64,000 nt of DNA from contig BFEA01000300.1 in NCBI GenBank assembly GCA_003427395.1, positions 538,190 to 602,189 on the forward strand, in the 5' to 3' direction. The notes below the pieces were generated by a model. It was given only the letters and a program-made list of their open reading frames with translations. It was not told the origin of the DNA and made no database searches. Below are positions 52,751-64,000 of the stretch, one piece after another. Each line of letters begins with the position of its first letter. Positions within the stretch are counted from its first letter, which is position 1. The stretch comes from Chara braunii. Lineage: Eukaryota; Streptophyta; Charophyceae; Charales; Characeae. A program made the position numbers and the translations under genes.

Positions 52751-53036
52751 ATATATAAGTTGGGTATAAACGATTAAATCATTTGAAGGTTTCACGAACT
52801 ACTCTATGAGGAATTGATCTAGGAGTGAGTGAGAGTATTTACCATTGTGGTTTGGCTTTGCATGTTGTTGAGTGAAATTTGTACTTAGTCAGAGTTTCAG
52901 TTTACAGGTAGTTGCTTCAGTTGCTCACCACGTGCTAGAATTATAGGAGTTAGTTCAATTTCTGCATTTTCTGAGCTAACTTTTTTTTTACTTAGGTCAA
53001 TTATTGCATTTTTTTGGATTGCTTGTTATACTTGGC

Positions 53037-53650
53037 TTTGTACAAATCTTGGAAAGGTACTTCTCCTACATGAACTGCTGCCGAAATTTATACAAAACCA
53101 AGGAGTTAATCAAATTTGACTTTTCCAAAGTTAAACTTTTTGTTTAAGTACATATCTATCTTAGTTTGGAAAGTCTTATTGTATAGGGGAAGTGTTGCCC
53201 AAAGTTTTACTTATTCAGGGAGTTGGACAAAATTTAACTTTGAAAAATCAAAGTTATTTCTGACTCTGTATTTAGGTTTGTATTAATTTTAGAATGTTAC
53301 TCTCTCTACGAAAAACGCTACTAAAATTTATACAAAAGTACGAAGTTAGTTCAATTTTGTTTTGACATGACTCAAGTTTTGTATTGAATTCTTATCCGAA
53401 TTAGCATAAATCTGGGAAGTCTACTTCTCTAAAGGAGATGCTGCCCAAATTTTTACTAGTTCGGGGAGTTTGACAAAATTAAACTTTATAGAGTTAAGGA
53501 TTATTTCAGTTTTCATATTCGAGTTAGTATAAATTATGAAAAAGATAATTTTCCTACAGGAAACGCTGCCAAAATTTTCTTAGTTTAAAAGAGTTTGACT
53601 TTATTTTGACAGTTGACGATTATGACAATCCACCCTAAATAGGGGAGATT
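53037..53650. repeat. Degenerate ~120-bp tandem array, five units
   Basis: Units near 53037, 53166, 53283, 53406 and 53534. Each carries a pyrimidine-purine hairpin-like word (for example CTTCTCTAAAGGAGATGCTG, TTTTCCTACAGGAAACGCTG), then GCCCAAATTTTTACT-type and GGAGTTTGACAAAATTAAAC-type words. Identity between units is only moderate, so the array is old or under relaxed sequence constraint. Confidence 0.75.
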
Positions 53651-54124
53651 CTGCTATAGGTTTCCCTTTCTTTAGGTATTGGATTAGAGATAGATTTACA
53701 CTTAGTTGGCAGAAGAATCTTGAGCGAGGATGTGCTATAGAGATTCATTCCTCATACACTGATAGTTTAGCCTTGGACATTGATATGTCTGTGTTACAGG
53801 TTCTCTTGGTCATTTCGATTTAAGATTGAGACTAGATTCAACTTGATTCCATGAGGGTCATCCTCTGTTATTACTGATAACAGGTCGGTTGCCGATTCGT
53901 CGGTTTACGATTCAACTCCAATACACTCTCACCAATTCAACCTAAAGGCTTTAATCCCATGATTTGAATTGTTTCGTTGGGTTTTCATCCAGACTTTATT
54001 GAATGGTCATTTAACAAACATACTGAGTGTTTTTATTTATGAAAGGTTTGACAAAGGTTGAGGCTTGTATGGTTAAAGCGAGGGGTGTGAGTGCAGAGAA
54101 TGGTTGAAGTTGCCCCCGTATAGT

Positions 54125-54342
54125 AATCATACACATATATATGGTTGAAGAATTTTGGTTAAATCTTTGAAGTGATTGCAGATATGTTTTGTGGTTCGGA
54201 CTTTGGATTTGACTACTTGTGATCATACACATATATATGGTTAAAGNAAGGATTTTGGTTAAATCTTTGAAGTGATTGCAGATATGTTTTGTGGTTCGGA
54301 CTTTGGATTTGACTACTTGTGATCATACACATATATATGGTT
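54125..54342. repeat. ~107-bp tandem duplication containing an N
   Basis: CATACACATATATATGGTTG and the following GGATTTGACTACTTGTGATC segment are repeated nearly perfectly; N at 54247 lies at the start of the second copy. May be an assembly artefact. Confidence 0.85.
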
Positions 54343-55812
54343 GAGAGGAGTCTCACTGTCACCGCGCGAAGTGATCGGCTATACTCTTTTATATATGTAC
54401 ATACATATGTCGTGAGTGTCCGCGCGGCCCACTGCGACCGTGCAGAAGGGTTAAACAGATTATGCCTTCGAGAGATTTTTTTTTTTTTTTTTTTTTTTTA
54501 GTTTTTATAGTTCGACGTTGGAGTTCGTGACAACCGTCAAAGTCAAACACCTTGATCTCTCTCCAGACCCTGGATGATGGAGCTTGCCTCCAAGGCCTCG
54601 AGAGACGACTTTCCCAACAGGTATGAACATGTGTATCATCCACTCTCCGCAGGGTGCAGAAGAGGGTGTGGTGATCAACGGCCTTGACGGTTGTCTAACG
54701 TCCAGTGATTAACCCCTCAAGGCACGTGTCAGCCGACACTTGAGTGTCGAATGTGACTCTCGAGATTATCGAGGACCTCGTGATGACAGGTATTACATAG
54801 TACTCCATCGTTGCGACTGCTTCCGTACGTTTGCATTGCTAGTCGATATGAGAAGGGTCTGCGTCCTTACGGTTTTATACAAAGTCTCGCGTGTGTCGCC
54901 TAACCGATTTTCATATCAAAAAGTTATGGGTTGGCTACTGAAGGGACTAGGATTGGTTATGTTATTTTGTTTTGTCTTGTTTTATTTGTGTTTTTAATTT
55001 TATGTTTTGGCGTGGTGTAACGCGTGGTGAGTAGGATGCGTCCTAGTCGACTGATGAAGAGTCGCGATTGGGACTTCAGCCCCCCAATGCGTCAATTTGC
55101 GGGTTCGATAGAGGCGTGGGGCCGAGCGTACCCCCTATGCTACAGCGTACGAGAAACGCTCTCGGTTGACCCACCTTTGCGATTGCAATTGATTAACTTT
55201 CGTACTGTGGACTGGTAGCTCGACGGGAATGCGTCCACCGAAGGGAGGTGACAACCCCCTAACTTGAAGGTGGAGGTAAGTTGTACCTCACGTGACCCTA
55301 TCCTGTCTTAAAGGTTCGCAAAAGATATGTTTGACGCACTCGGACGGAGCGGCGCCGAAAACTCCATTCGACCGTGGTAAAAGGATAAAGACCTGTAGAA
55401 AGTTATCGACGAAGCGGATGAACATAGACACAAATTATTACTAGATATAGAAAAGTCAAGAGGCTCCAACCCAGCTGGAAGCGGTAGAACAACAGAAACA
55501 GAATGATTGGGTGAAGTGGTTGAAACGACACAGGATAACGATATACGATAGAATGACTAAACCGATATTTTGTTCCCAGATTTAGCGACAGTTTATACCA
55601 CTTGTAAGGGAACTCCATTACTTCTCCTTGGCGACTCCTCCAGCTTCTGCTACGGTAAGTCTGCGTTAGTATGCTATGGAGTAATTCATGGATACAATCT
55701 CCACGCATATGCCATGTGACCACTTTGACTTAAATTTATCAATTGAGTCTAAGTTTTTGAAGCGTTTTGCGTTCAGATTCAACACCCGGACACGGAGAGA
55801 CTGAATTTCCCT

Positions 55813-56058
55813 ATGACTGAGCAAAAGTTTCACAGGGCGATAAGAAGCAACCTGCAATTACCCAATGGGTTTGTCAAAGGGATCATTTCCCTTTTATATA
55901 AGAAGGACGACAAGAAGCAGGTCTGCAATTACCGTCCGGACTGCCTTGAGGTGCCTGGTCTCAAGATAGGTCCATATACAGCCAGGGGGTCCAACGTTTT
56001 ACAAACACTGGATCCCCAGGAACAACAAATTTTGACGAGTGTTCGGCCAAAAAACTAG
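55813..56058 (+). pseudogene. LINE RT N-terminal fragment
   Basis: 81-residue frame with LPNGFVKGIISLLYKKDDKK then QVCNYRP. The residues after NYRP diverge (DCLEVPG in place of I-S-L-L-N), so the frame breaks soon after. Only the RT entry motif is supported. Confidence 0.65.
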
Positions 56059-57099
56059 GTTTCAATTTCGTTCAAAAAATAAAAAATATCTATTTTGACG
56101 AAATGGTGATTTGTTAGTGTCATGGTTTTCACTGACCATAGTAAGATTGGGAGAGACTGGCTATAATTTGATCAAGAAAGTTGCAGCCAGGTATCTATAG
56201 AAACCAGGTGCAAAAGATTAAGAAGGTTACATCACAGTTCAAATCGGAAGGAGGCTTAGCCTGTTTGATCCCATTACTATAACCTGACCCTTTTGATATG
56301 CTTGGAATAAGTTGCATCCACAAAATTTTAATCCACCAACGTTGAAGCAAAAAACGACACATCAAGTTTTGTTCGACAACCTGCTAATATTACAGGCAAA
56401 TCACGAAAGTTTATCGGCAAGAGATGAGGGAGGTGCGTTTGGCAAATCATAGATTGAGAAGGGGATTTTGCAAATCAAAGAAATTAAAAATGAAATTTTC
56501 CAGGCTACGTCTGGTTAACAAGCACCGCCAAAAACTAATATCAACAATCCCTGCTACCTGCACCAGACTCTTGAAGTCAGAAGTAAAGCACATCCTGAAT
56601 ACTCGGGTTGTTGCAGAGACTATTCCAGGGCGGGTTTGGGAGATCCTAAGTCCAAACTTGGTGGCAGAAATGAGAGTGGAGGGATGGAGTATCCCACTGA
56701 CATTCACAGAGAATGAAGCAATTAAGAATATACTTAAAAGGTTGGGAGAAATAATAGTTTCTACCCAACACTTAAGGAAGTAAGAGTTATGCATATCAGA
56801 GACAGGACCTGACAATCGTTTTGGGAACAACCTCCCATTTCGACGTAGAACCCCTGACCTGTACATGAAGAATTCTTGTGTATTGGGTCAGGGACAAACC
56901 CCTCTCCTTTTGGTTGTATGTAAATTGAAAACAGGGATGAAGACTTCGAGAGATCAAACAATCAAGAAACCGTCGTTGGTAGCTTCAAGACATCTGGAGA
57001 AGGCCAAGAATGGGCTGACGCGCCAACCAAATTGGTGAGTCTTTTTTAGGGACACTTACCTGGCCCCCGTCGCAGAAAAATGTGAGTTTGTTATAGCTT

Positions 57100-57562
57100 C
57101 AGTCCTTCCTGGTGGTGTCGACTACAATATGATTGAACCAGAAAGGAATGGAATCAGTCTAACATGTCGTAGATGTGACAGGGGTTGGGAAAACAACACT
57201 CACCTTTGGCTATACTGCCCGTAGCTGATGAATTGTGGATGTGGTGGACTGATCTATGGAGAAAAATTACGAATTTATTTTCGCCTTGGACTGACAATTG
57301 CATTTTATTTAGGATATTGCCCAATCAGGACGAAGGCTATAATAGTGGATGGGGGTATGTAGCTTTAGCTTGCAGGGGAATTATATTCCAAAAAATTTGG
57401 AAGGTGAGAAACACTCAAGTCTTTAAGAGAAAAAAAGTTGCGACTCAAAAGCAACAACATCAAATCAAGAGGAACATTCATCGAACTATCCTGGTGGAAT
57501 GGTATGGTTGCCTCAGAAGAAATAAGAAAGGCATCATGTGGTTCATGCGTATCTGGGTTTAA
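57100..57562 (+). pseudogene. LINE ORF2 C-terminal zinc-binding region
   Basis: LTCRRCDRG...HLWLYCP ends at TAG in one frame; the sister frame (57185-57562, 125 aa) continues with VADELWMWWTDLWRKITN and further Trp-rich segments. A single-base shift near 57220 separates them. Matches the zf-RVT-type tail of plant LINEs by cysteine/histidine spacing. Confidence 0.6.
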
Positions 57563-57959
57563 GGAAGCAACCTAGTCTCAATCACGTCTGACTGTAAGTT
57601 GCCTTTTGCACAACGGTTAAACCCGCCTTGAAGGCTTACTAGGTCAAAGAGATAGTTGCGAGGTATCTGTAATAGGTGTTGAGACGGCCTTTGCTATCAT
57701 AAGTCAAGAATACAGTCAATCTAGACTTGCTCTTTGGGGTTGGTCCTATAAAATGGTTGTGGTAGTTTGCTGTTGAGAAATTGTAACGAGCCTTTGCTCC
57801 CCCTTTCATGTGTTCCCCTTTTCATGTACGTCAAGTTTTATTTTTTTGAGAAACAATAGACAATTGGTAGTTCGATTGATAAGAGATAAATTTTGGGACG
57901 CTGGCCTCAGTTTCCATCATAAGCCGAAATAAGGTAATGAACCCATGCTTATTATTCCA

Positions 57960-58343
57960 GGTTGTTTGTGAGGCTTTTCCAACCTCTTGTTCCAACTTGG
58001 TAATAAATTTTCGATTCCTTCAAAAAAATAAAATAAAATAAAACAATAAATAAATAAAGATGGAAGAAAGTTTGCAAGGTAGATAATGTTTTTCGACACC
58101 TCCTTCTGAAAGTTGTTGAATACCCAACCTGCTACCCAACCTGCTATTCCGGGTTGTTTGTGAGGTTTTTCCGACCTCTTGTTCCAACTTGGTAATAAAT
58201 TTTAGATTCCTTCAAAAAAATAAAATAAAATAAAACAATAAATAAATGAAGATGGAAGAAAGTTTGCAAGGTAGAGAATGTTTTTTGACACCTCCTTCTG
58301 AAAGTTGTTGAATACACAACCTGCTACCCAACCTGCTATTCCG
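57960..58343. repeat. 192-bp tandem duplication at the LINE 3' end
   Basis: GGTTGTTTGTGAGG(C/T)TTTTCC units at 57960 and 58152, each carrying the A-rich AAAAAAATAAAATAAAATAA tail and ending CAACCTGCTACCCAACCTGC. Duplication of a poly(A) end is unusual for simple LINE insertion. Confidence 0.9.
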
Positions 58344-58349
58344 ATGCTT

Positions 58350-59180
58350 TCAACAGTCTTCGACTGCACGATTGACTTCTCCTCGAAATTTGGTGAGTGG
58401 GAGTGAGGGTGAGATGTTGTACCCTCAGGCGCATTCGTCTTTTCTGATCTCGCATTCACAATTGCATCCATTCTACAGTGTTGTGTGTCTAAAGGGGGGG
58501 AAATTATCGAGAGAGGGGCGGTTAACCCCCCCTTCGCCACACAAGTTGTTGAGGGGCAAGGTTGCTGGCCATGGCCAAATGAACTTCATTGGTGGACAGG
58601 GCACGATTATCACGGAACAGTCCCTGACAATTGAAAGGTGGGTCACTTTCGAATTTCTATCTCGTGCACGTGGGAGGAAACGAACGGGGGAGGGCGGACG
58701 TCGAGCGTACCATTCTGGCACCTGTTGAATTTTTTTGGGACGACAATTCTTCAAAAATCCGTGTGGCCATACAAAACTATTGAAAACCCGGTTTTCGAGA
58801 GTCTGTGTGGCAAGTCTCTTATTTTGATAATCGTTGAATTTTTCAGTTTTTCGACGGTGGTGAGGTGAGCACCTTACTACGAAGCGAAAGCCGGTTTCAA
58901 AGAAACATTGGTAAGGCAGTGCAGTGATATCCACCTCACCAAAGCATTGGTGAATAATGCGGCAACGCTCACCCCACAAAAGTGTCGGTAAGGTGACATT
59001 CTTTTTTTTAATAAACTTATCTATAAAAAGTCACTGAAGGAGGTGGTAAGAGCATTCTGTTAAAATGTTTGTTGTCTTGCACATTGACGACATTCGACAA
59101 AACTGACATAACAAAGTTACACAACATGAAAGTGCACATTGACGACATTCGACAAGACTGACATAACAAAGTTACACAAC
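58350..59180. other. No recognised gene; local duplication
   Basis: TGCACATTGACGACATTCGA with following CAAAACTGACATAACAAAGTT is duplicated at 59079 and 59132. Overlapping open frames at 58372-58979 show no family. Confidence 0.45.
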
Positions 59181-59183
<3 letters not shown>

Positions 59184-59242
<59 letters not shown>

Positions 59243-59302
59243 GTATGTGTGTGTGTGTGAGAGAGAGAGGGAGAGAGAGAAAGAGAGAGAGAAAAAAAAA
59301 AA
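59184..59302. repeat. (GA)n and (GT)n microsatellite
   Basis: GA run, short GT run, GA-rich run and A tract. Confidence 0.96.
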
Positions 59303-59309
59303 AGACCCG

Positions 59310-60330
59310 GGGATCATCCGACCTTACCGGTCTCACCTGGTTGCCTTACCAAGATCATTAGGGGTCATTTGTTGCAATTTATCGTGAAGTAGGCCAAATA
59401 TAGCTAACAAAAATAACTACAACATAAATTTCGAATAAGAGTTAAAATAACACTAACCACCGTACTAACATGATCGAGAAATCGACCACATTAAACCAAA
59501 AGTTGTATACATTACTCACGCTTATGCTGCAGCCCATGCTAACGCTCGAGAAGATTTAGACGATGAAAAAACGTCCGTTGACATCTTAAGATGGTATACC
59601 AAAAAATTGTTCACAAATCAATCGATCACCGAGTCAAAACTCTTTTAATAGGAAAACACAGGTCTCGGCCACAGGTCACAAGTTCAAGTTCGATTTATTT
59701 CAAAGTTCAATAAAAAATTCATCAACTCATAGTCTACGAACACATTTAGTATCACTTCAGACATTTGAATCCCAACCACGACTAAAGAACACATTTGTAA
59801 CTTATTCCAGGGGTCCCATTACAGGCCAAAATAAATAGTATCGTAAAATCCCATCATTTGATCCTCGGAAGTCACCAAATGCCACTTATCACACGCATCA
59901 ACTCCAGTTCCACTAAACAATATTTCCCATCCAGTAAGAAACGAAACCTACTGGTTCCAACATTCGGAAAGTTTCCTCGAAAAATTAACAAAACAGCAGT
60001 CAACGTAGTTGTCGGGATATCCTCGCCTCCACAACTCAATTTTTAAAGTAACAAAAAACTTAAGATGCGCCCTCTTCATTGTCGTGAAGGTTCGGCCATG
60101 TGAAGAAACACGAAATATATGCCATCTTCTACTACCGACCAATGTAGGACTTATAGTCTTGCAGGCTTTGAGAAACAGAGTCTCCATCCGCTATGCACAT
60201 TTTATTAGGCAGGACTGTGTGCTTGCAACTCATATCACGACGACACAAACATTTCAAGAAAGAGATGAAAACAATTATATATATTTTCAAATGTAGAGAT
60301 GAAGGATTTAGACACCAGTTAAAATGTTTC
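59310..60330. other. AT-rich unique DNA, no gene recognised
   Basis: Short frames on both strands. Nothing beyond composition can be supported. Confidence 0.4.
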
Positions 60331-60337
60331 TCGAAGA

Positions 60338-60767
60338 ATAATGAAAGTTCACGTATAGCATGGGTCTCGTGTGAAGAAAACGAGTTAGTGTGAGTGGGGT
60401 ATAAAAAGTTGGGTACTTGGTGCCACATTTTTATGACAGCGGTGCCTTAATGTGATTATATGACCCCAGTACAAAACTATATAACTGGAAGTGGCCAAGT
60501 GTCACCTGAAGGGAGGTAAAACGAAACTCATTTTTCTATGGATGAAGAGAGAGAAAGGAAGAGAGAGAGAGAGAGAGAATAACGAAAATTCACGTATAGC
60601 ATGGTCTTATGTGAAGAAAACGAGTTAGTGTGGGTGAGGTAGAAAGAATTGGGTGTTGGGTGTCACATTCTTATGACCTTCATATGATTATATGGCCCCA
60701 GTACAGAACCATGTGACTGGAAGTGTCCGAGTGCCACCTACAGGAAAACGAAGCGAAACTCGTTTAT
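60338..60767. repeat. Diverged ~200-bp tandem duplication
   Basis: TTCACGTATAGCATGG, GTGAAGAAAACGAGTTAGTG, GATTATATG(A/G)CCCCAGTACA and ACTGGAAGTG occur in the same order in both copies (60349 on and 60590 on). A GA microsatellite separates them and another follows the second copy. Confidence 0.88.
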
Positions 60768-60791
60768 CTATCTATCTATCTATCTATATAT

Positions 60792-60872
<81 letters not shown>

Positions 60873-60885
60873 GAGAGAGGGAAAA
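60768..60885. repeat. (TATC)n-(GA)n-(GACA)n microsatellite
   Basis: Compound simple repeat. Confidence 0.95.
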
Positions 60886-60899
60886 AAAAAAAAAAATAC

Positions 60900-62420
60900 A
60901 AAGAAATAAAAGACAAAGACACTCTATTTATGAATCATTTTGACATAATGACCATCTTTCGATATAGAAGTAATGATATGTTCGTATTTATGAAAAAACA
61001 TAAGTTTCGCATAACCCTTTATCCTCATTCATTGTCGTGGTCACAGCGAAAATGTATACATGATGTACATTTAAACAACGTGTATGAGAGTGTCAGTTTA
61101 CCGTTATTGTTTTTATTTTATTTTATTTTTTTAGTTATAAACTGTGTCTTATAACTATCATATTATTATAATTAAAGTGCGTATTAAGGGTTATCCATTA
61201 GGATGTGCGCTTACTTATAAAAAAAACTATTCTTTCCTCAAACAATCAGTCTCATCCTTGATCCCCAACCGTTCTAAAATATTGAAGCACAAAACTATTG
61301 TTATGAACAATAACGTTTTTTTCATCTGGGTCATCTCATCCTCTCTAATGGCTAAACATGAGTCTCATAACAGATCAATCACAGTGAGACAATACTATGT
61401 ACAAGGGTCCGAAATTATTATGAATCAGTGATGCTTGTGGTTAATATGAATAAACACAATTGGTGCAGCATCCAGGTTCTTACACAATCAATGAATTTTG
61501 CTCATCCGATTCTTCATACACAACTTCTGTCTCAGTTTTGCTGCATCGACTTTCTGGTTCGCGAGCACCTCCGGATGCCGAAAACTTGTGCACACATGCA
61601 CTGCTGGGGTGTCCTTTCCTTCAAATTCCTCTTCGTATACTGACTTTATGTACATATTTATTATATTGTAATTGAGTCACTTCACGATAGCCGAGAACAT
61701 TAGGTCCGCCCCCGTCATTGAAATCTTCTGGCTTCTGCTTTTCCATGTGAATGGATATGTATTCGTTTTGTCAACAACCTCAAACCAGCCTGACGAACTT
61801 GATGCTTTCTCATCCTTTTTGTCCTTCGTCGCCTTTCCATATGACTCCGAACGTTCGAGGTTTTACATGACTCCAAACGTCTGAGGACTGATGACCAGAT
61901 TGTTCCCGTTGTGACTGCCAAGTACATTCTGTTGTATCACGGGTCCTTCCGTGATAGGTGCTCCCATCTACCCAATATAGCATCCCTTATTAATAGTGTG
62001 CATTTTCATGCGCGCCTATTAAGCGGGTTGTCTTTTCACCTTGTGTCGTAGTGCTTATTCTCCTATTCTCTGTGTGCGTCGCTCCACTGTTGACTTTTTG
62101 CGTATCCGTATTGTTGCCCTCATCATGCTTCTGCTTCATCGACATTATTTATCTTCTATTATTATCGTTCCTTAGGTGAACCTCGCTCTCATGTTCCACA
62201 TTTTTCTCCTATGTCGTTTGTATTTGTGTCGTTCTTGATCGTATTAGGGTCGATGTGCTCATCTTTGCTGCCATGTCAGCTATCATTGCTGAGCGTTCGG
62301 TATTGTTCCTTATAATATGTGACATGTTCCCTGTGAGCAAGTCACCAACATTTTCACGAGCTTCTGAACGTCTTCTTTTTGTTGTCGTTCTTTCTTCATG
62401 TTATGGTACCTCACTTATTC
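60900..62420. other. AT-rich unique DNA, no gene recognised
   Basis: Short open frames with no recognisable domain. No repeats of note. Confidence 0.4.
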
Positions 62421-62426
62421 ATATAT

Positions 62427-62434
62427 GTATATAC

Positions 62435-62476
<42 letters not shown>

Positions 62477-62477
62477 T
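62427..62477. repeat. (TA)n-(GA)n microsatellite
   Basis: TA run followed by GA run. Confidence 0.95.
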
Positions 62478-62591
62478 CGGGTGAGGGTCATAAAAATATC
62501 ATACGCGAGTGGTATTTCGGGAATTGTCACCTATTACGCAACTCGACCACGGCGTGACCGTTGATTTGCATATGTCACACATCACATGACA

Positions 62592-62841
62592 GATTTGTTT
62601 AAGTAAAAAGTGTCCTCGTGTTGTGTTTCATATTCTGATGAACCCCATTGTGGTTTTGCAAAGCATGAAAACGTGTGAACAATGTTCATTATGCTGTCAA
62701 CGTTAATGACACTACATGAGTGGTGATTTGTTTAAGTAAAAAATGTCTTCGTGTTGTGTTGCATATTGTGGTTTTGTAAAGCATGAAAACATGTGTACAA
62801 TGTTCGTTATGTTGTCAACGTTGATGACACTACATAGGTGG
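62592..62841. repeat. Diverged ~133-bp tandem duplication
   Basis: GATTTGTTTAAGTAAAAA(G/A)TGTC, TTGTGGTTTTG(C/T)AAAGCATG, CAATGTTC(A/G)TTATG(C/T)TG and AATGACACTACAT-type words recur in order in two units, at 62592 and 62725. The second unit lacks about 15 bp. Confidence 0.88.
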
Positions 62842-63479
62842 AAACCATGTATCATTTTTCATTTGAATTTCTTACAACTTGTTACATTTAGTCTTTTTGT
62901 ATCGACCTCTTTGTACCAGTTTACAAATGCGCAGTTGTGTGTGGTAGACGCTTCTTCTGTACATGTATTGATGACAAAAAAATTTATCACGGATGCATAC
63001 CATATACTTCTTTATTATACCCTCACAGCAACATCATTGTACATTGCTTTCCTGTTGAAGTTAGGTGAAACCCTCGTTGTTTGCACAAGTGCTCTCTTTC
63101 TTGTTCCATCGCCATTTGCTGCGATGGCAAAATGAGTTCTTGTCATTCGATGAATTACACCAATTTTTTATGACAGGCGACCAATTCTCTGTTATCCTCT
63201 TCCTTCATTTCCTTGCGCAGTCCATGTCGTCGTGAAATATGATAGACGATTGCACATGATTTACCATTTGAAATGAAGGTTTACGCTTATTCGACGACTA
63301 TAAATATTGATTGAAAAACTTCTCGTGGAGGTGCTCCCATACATCAGCCAAAAAACTGTTTGGGAGACCTCACCATTCGATGCACGCCCTCAAATGTAGA
63401 AAGTCGTGTAACTTTGGCAGTTTTCAATACGAGGTTTGGTAAATAACCCAAAACTGTTTGAGGGTTGTTATGAACTAAG

Positions 63480-64000
63480 TAGCAAATTCGGATATCCGGC
63501 AAACCAATTTTATCCGGAATTTTCAATCCGGATGGAATTTCCGGATTAATTCCGAATATGAAAAATCTGGCTCTACGCAAAAAAAAATTTTTTTACCGAA
63601 AAACAAAATTCAAAAAAATCTGAAAAAACATTATGTTGTTCATATCAATGAAATGAACAACTTTTGGCTTGAGGCTATCTTTGATTACTGAACAAATATG
63701 AAGATAAAAAATAAAACAGAACAAGAAAATAATATTTAGATAAAAACTGATAGAATGAATCTTACATCCCCCCTCTAAACCCCTTTATTCCCTATCTTAT
63801 CCCCTTTGAACCCTTCCAGGCCCTATCAAACTTTTCATGAAATAGGAACGTAGTTCTATTGTATTTTACATGCGCAATATCACTCTTTTTTTTCTTTTTT
63901 TTCTTTTTCTTTTTTTGGGGCCTTTTTTTAATCATCCGGATTTTCGGATGATCCTACCCCCCGATCATCCGGCCAGATAATCCGACCAGATTATCTGGCC
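63480..64000. repeat. TCCGGA-rich short palindrome cluster
   Basis: Repeated TCCGGA/ATCCGG words near 63492-63560 and GATCATCCGG / GGATGATC / CAGATAATCCG words near 63940-64000, suggesting small foldback structures. The second cluster is cut by the window end. Confidence 0.5.

Larger units (their letters stand above)
55390..58045 (+). mobile_element. Decayed L1-type LINE (ORF2 remnant, 5'-truncated)
   Basis: A plus-strand RT entry motif FVKGIISLLYKKDD followed by NYRP (about 55872-55944) corresponds to the G-x-I-x-L-I-x-K-x-x-D...N-Y-R-P-I motif of L1-clade RTs. At about 57166-57230 LTCRRCDRGWENNTHLWLYC has the C-x-x-C...H...C spacing of the zinc-binding region at the C-terminus of plant LINE ORF2, and after a one-frame shift VADELWMWW continues as in that family. 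The 3' end is an A-rich (AAAATAAAAT) tail near 58020-58045. Many stops and frame changes; catalytic YADD not found intact. Confidence 0.7.

Noticed and set aside
55045-55100. CTGATGAAGAGTCGCG as a possible hammerhead core on the plus strand
   Set aside because: No GAAA box at the required distance and no cleavage triplet with pairing stems.

Overview
This is a eukaryotic nuclear window made almost entirely of repeats. It shows no operons, no bacterial-type genes and no intact long coding sequence apart from transposon-derived open frames. Four U6 snRNA-like copies carry the land-plant/streptophyte form of U6 (AAATCGAGAAATGGTCC at the 3' end, CTTCGGGACATCCG at the 5' end). Together with plant-type L1 and chromovirus-like Ty3/gypsy fragments, this points to the streptophyte lineage. 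A large repeat-rich charophyte genome (Chara-like) is my guess, not a demonstration. Two long N gaps (11548-11867, 45991-46936) and several single N bases show a draft assembly.

Layout. 0-1 kb: a hammerhead ribozyme and the small element carrying it, on the minus strand. 2.2-6 kb: a decayed Ty3/gypsy chromovirus on the minus strand (reverse transcriptase, integrase and chromodomain remnants). 6.5-16 kb: unique-looking DNA with foldback elements, including a perfect 36-bp inverted repeat at 13.2 kb. 11.9, 16.5 and 22.5 kb: three more copies of the hammerhead-bearing element, one with a complete ribozyme core. 17-22 kb: minisatellites and CTT/GT microsatellites. 23.0 and 23.6 kb: two divergently oriented, poly(A)-tailed U6 retropseudogenes. 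25.5-26.1 kb: two tRNA-related SINEs in opposite orientation, each with visible target-site duplications. 26-36 kb: many short inverted-repeat elements in at least three families, minisatellites, and a possible exon of a BTB/BACK-like protein near 33.6-34.0 kb.

37.2-45.9 kb: the main coding object. A broken retroelement on the minus strand has a recognisable reverse transcriptase (motif A ADITR..FETIP, motif B GIPMGLPC, motif C YRYI/DDL) and lies between two ~334-bp direct repeats exactly 8417 bp apart. The RT resembles Penelope-like or related non-LTR RTs. The pol frame is interrupted by two TAG, one TGA and one TAA codon plus frame changes, one of them inside the catalytic YIDD motif.

47-48 kb: a nested block of GA/CT microsatellites and short foldback elements. 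49.4-50 kb: a U6 fragment followed by a 212-bp tandem duplication. 52.1-52.75 kb: seven spaced hairpins with a conserved core and different but mutually complementary arms. This covariation-like pattern suggests selection or templated amplification at the RNA level. 53.0-53.65 kb: a second degenerate ~120-bp array. 55.3-58 kb: a decayed L1-type LINE on the plus strand. 58-64 kb: AT-rich DNA with tandem duplications and microsatellites.

How the parts may fit together (inference): small non-autonomous elements with hammerhead ribozymes need a reverse transcriptase in trans. Penelope-like elements are known to be associated with hammerhead motifs, so the RT element at 37-46 kb and the ribozyme elements at 0.5, 11.9, 16.5 and 22.5 kb could be autonomous and non-autonomous members of one retrotransposition system. 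The sequence does not prove that link.
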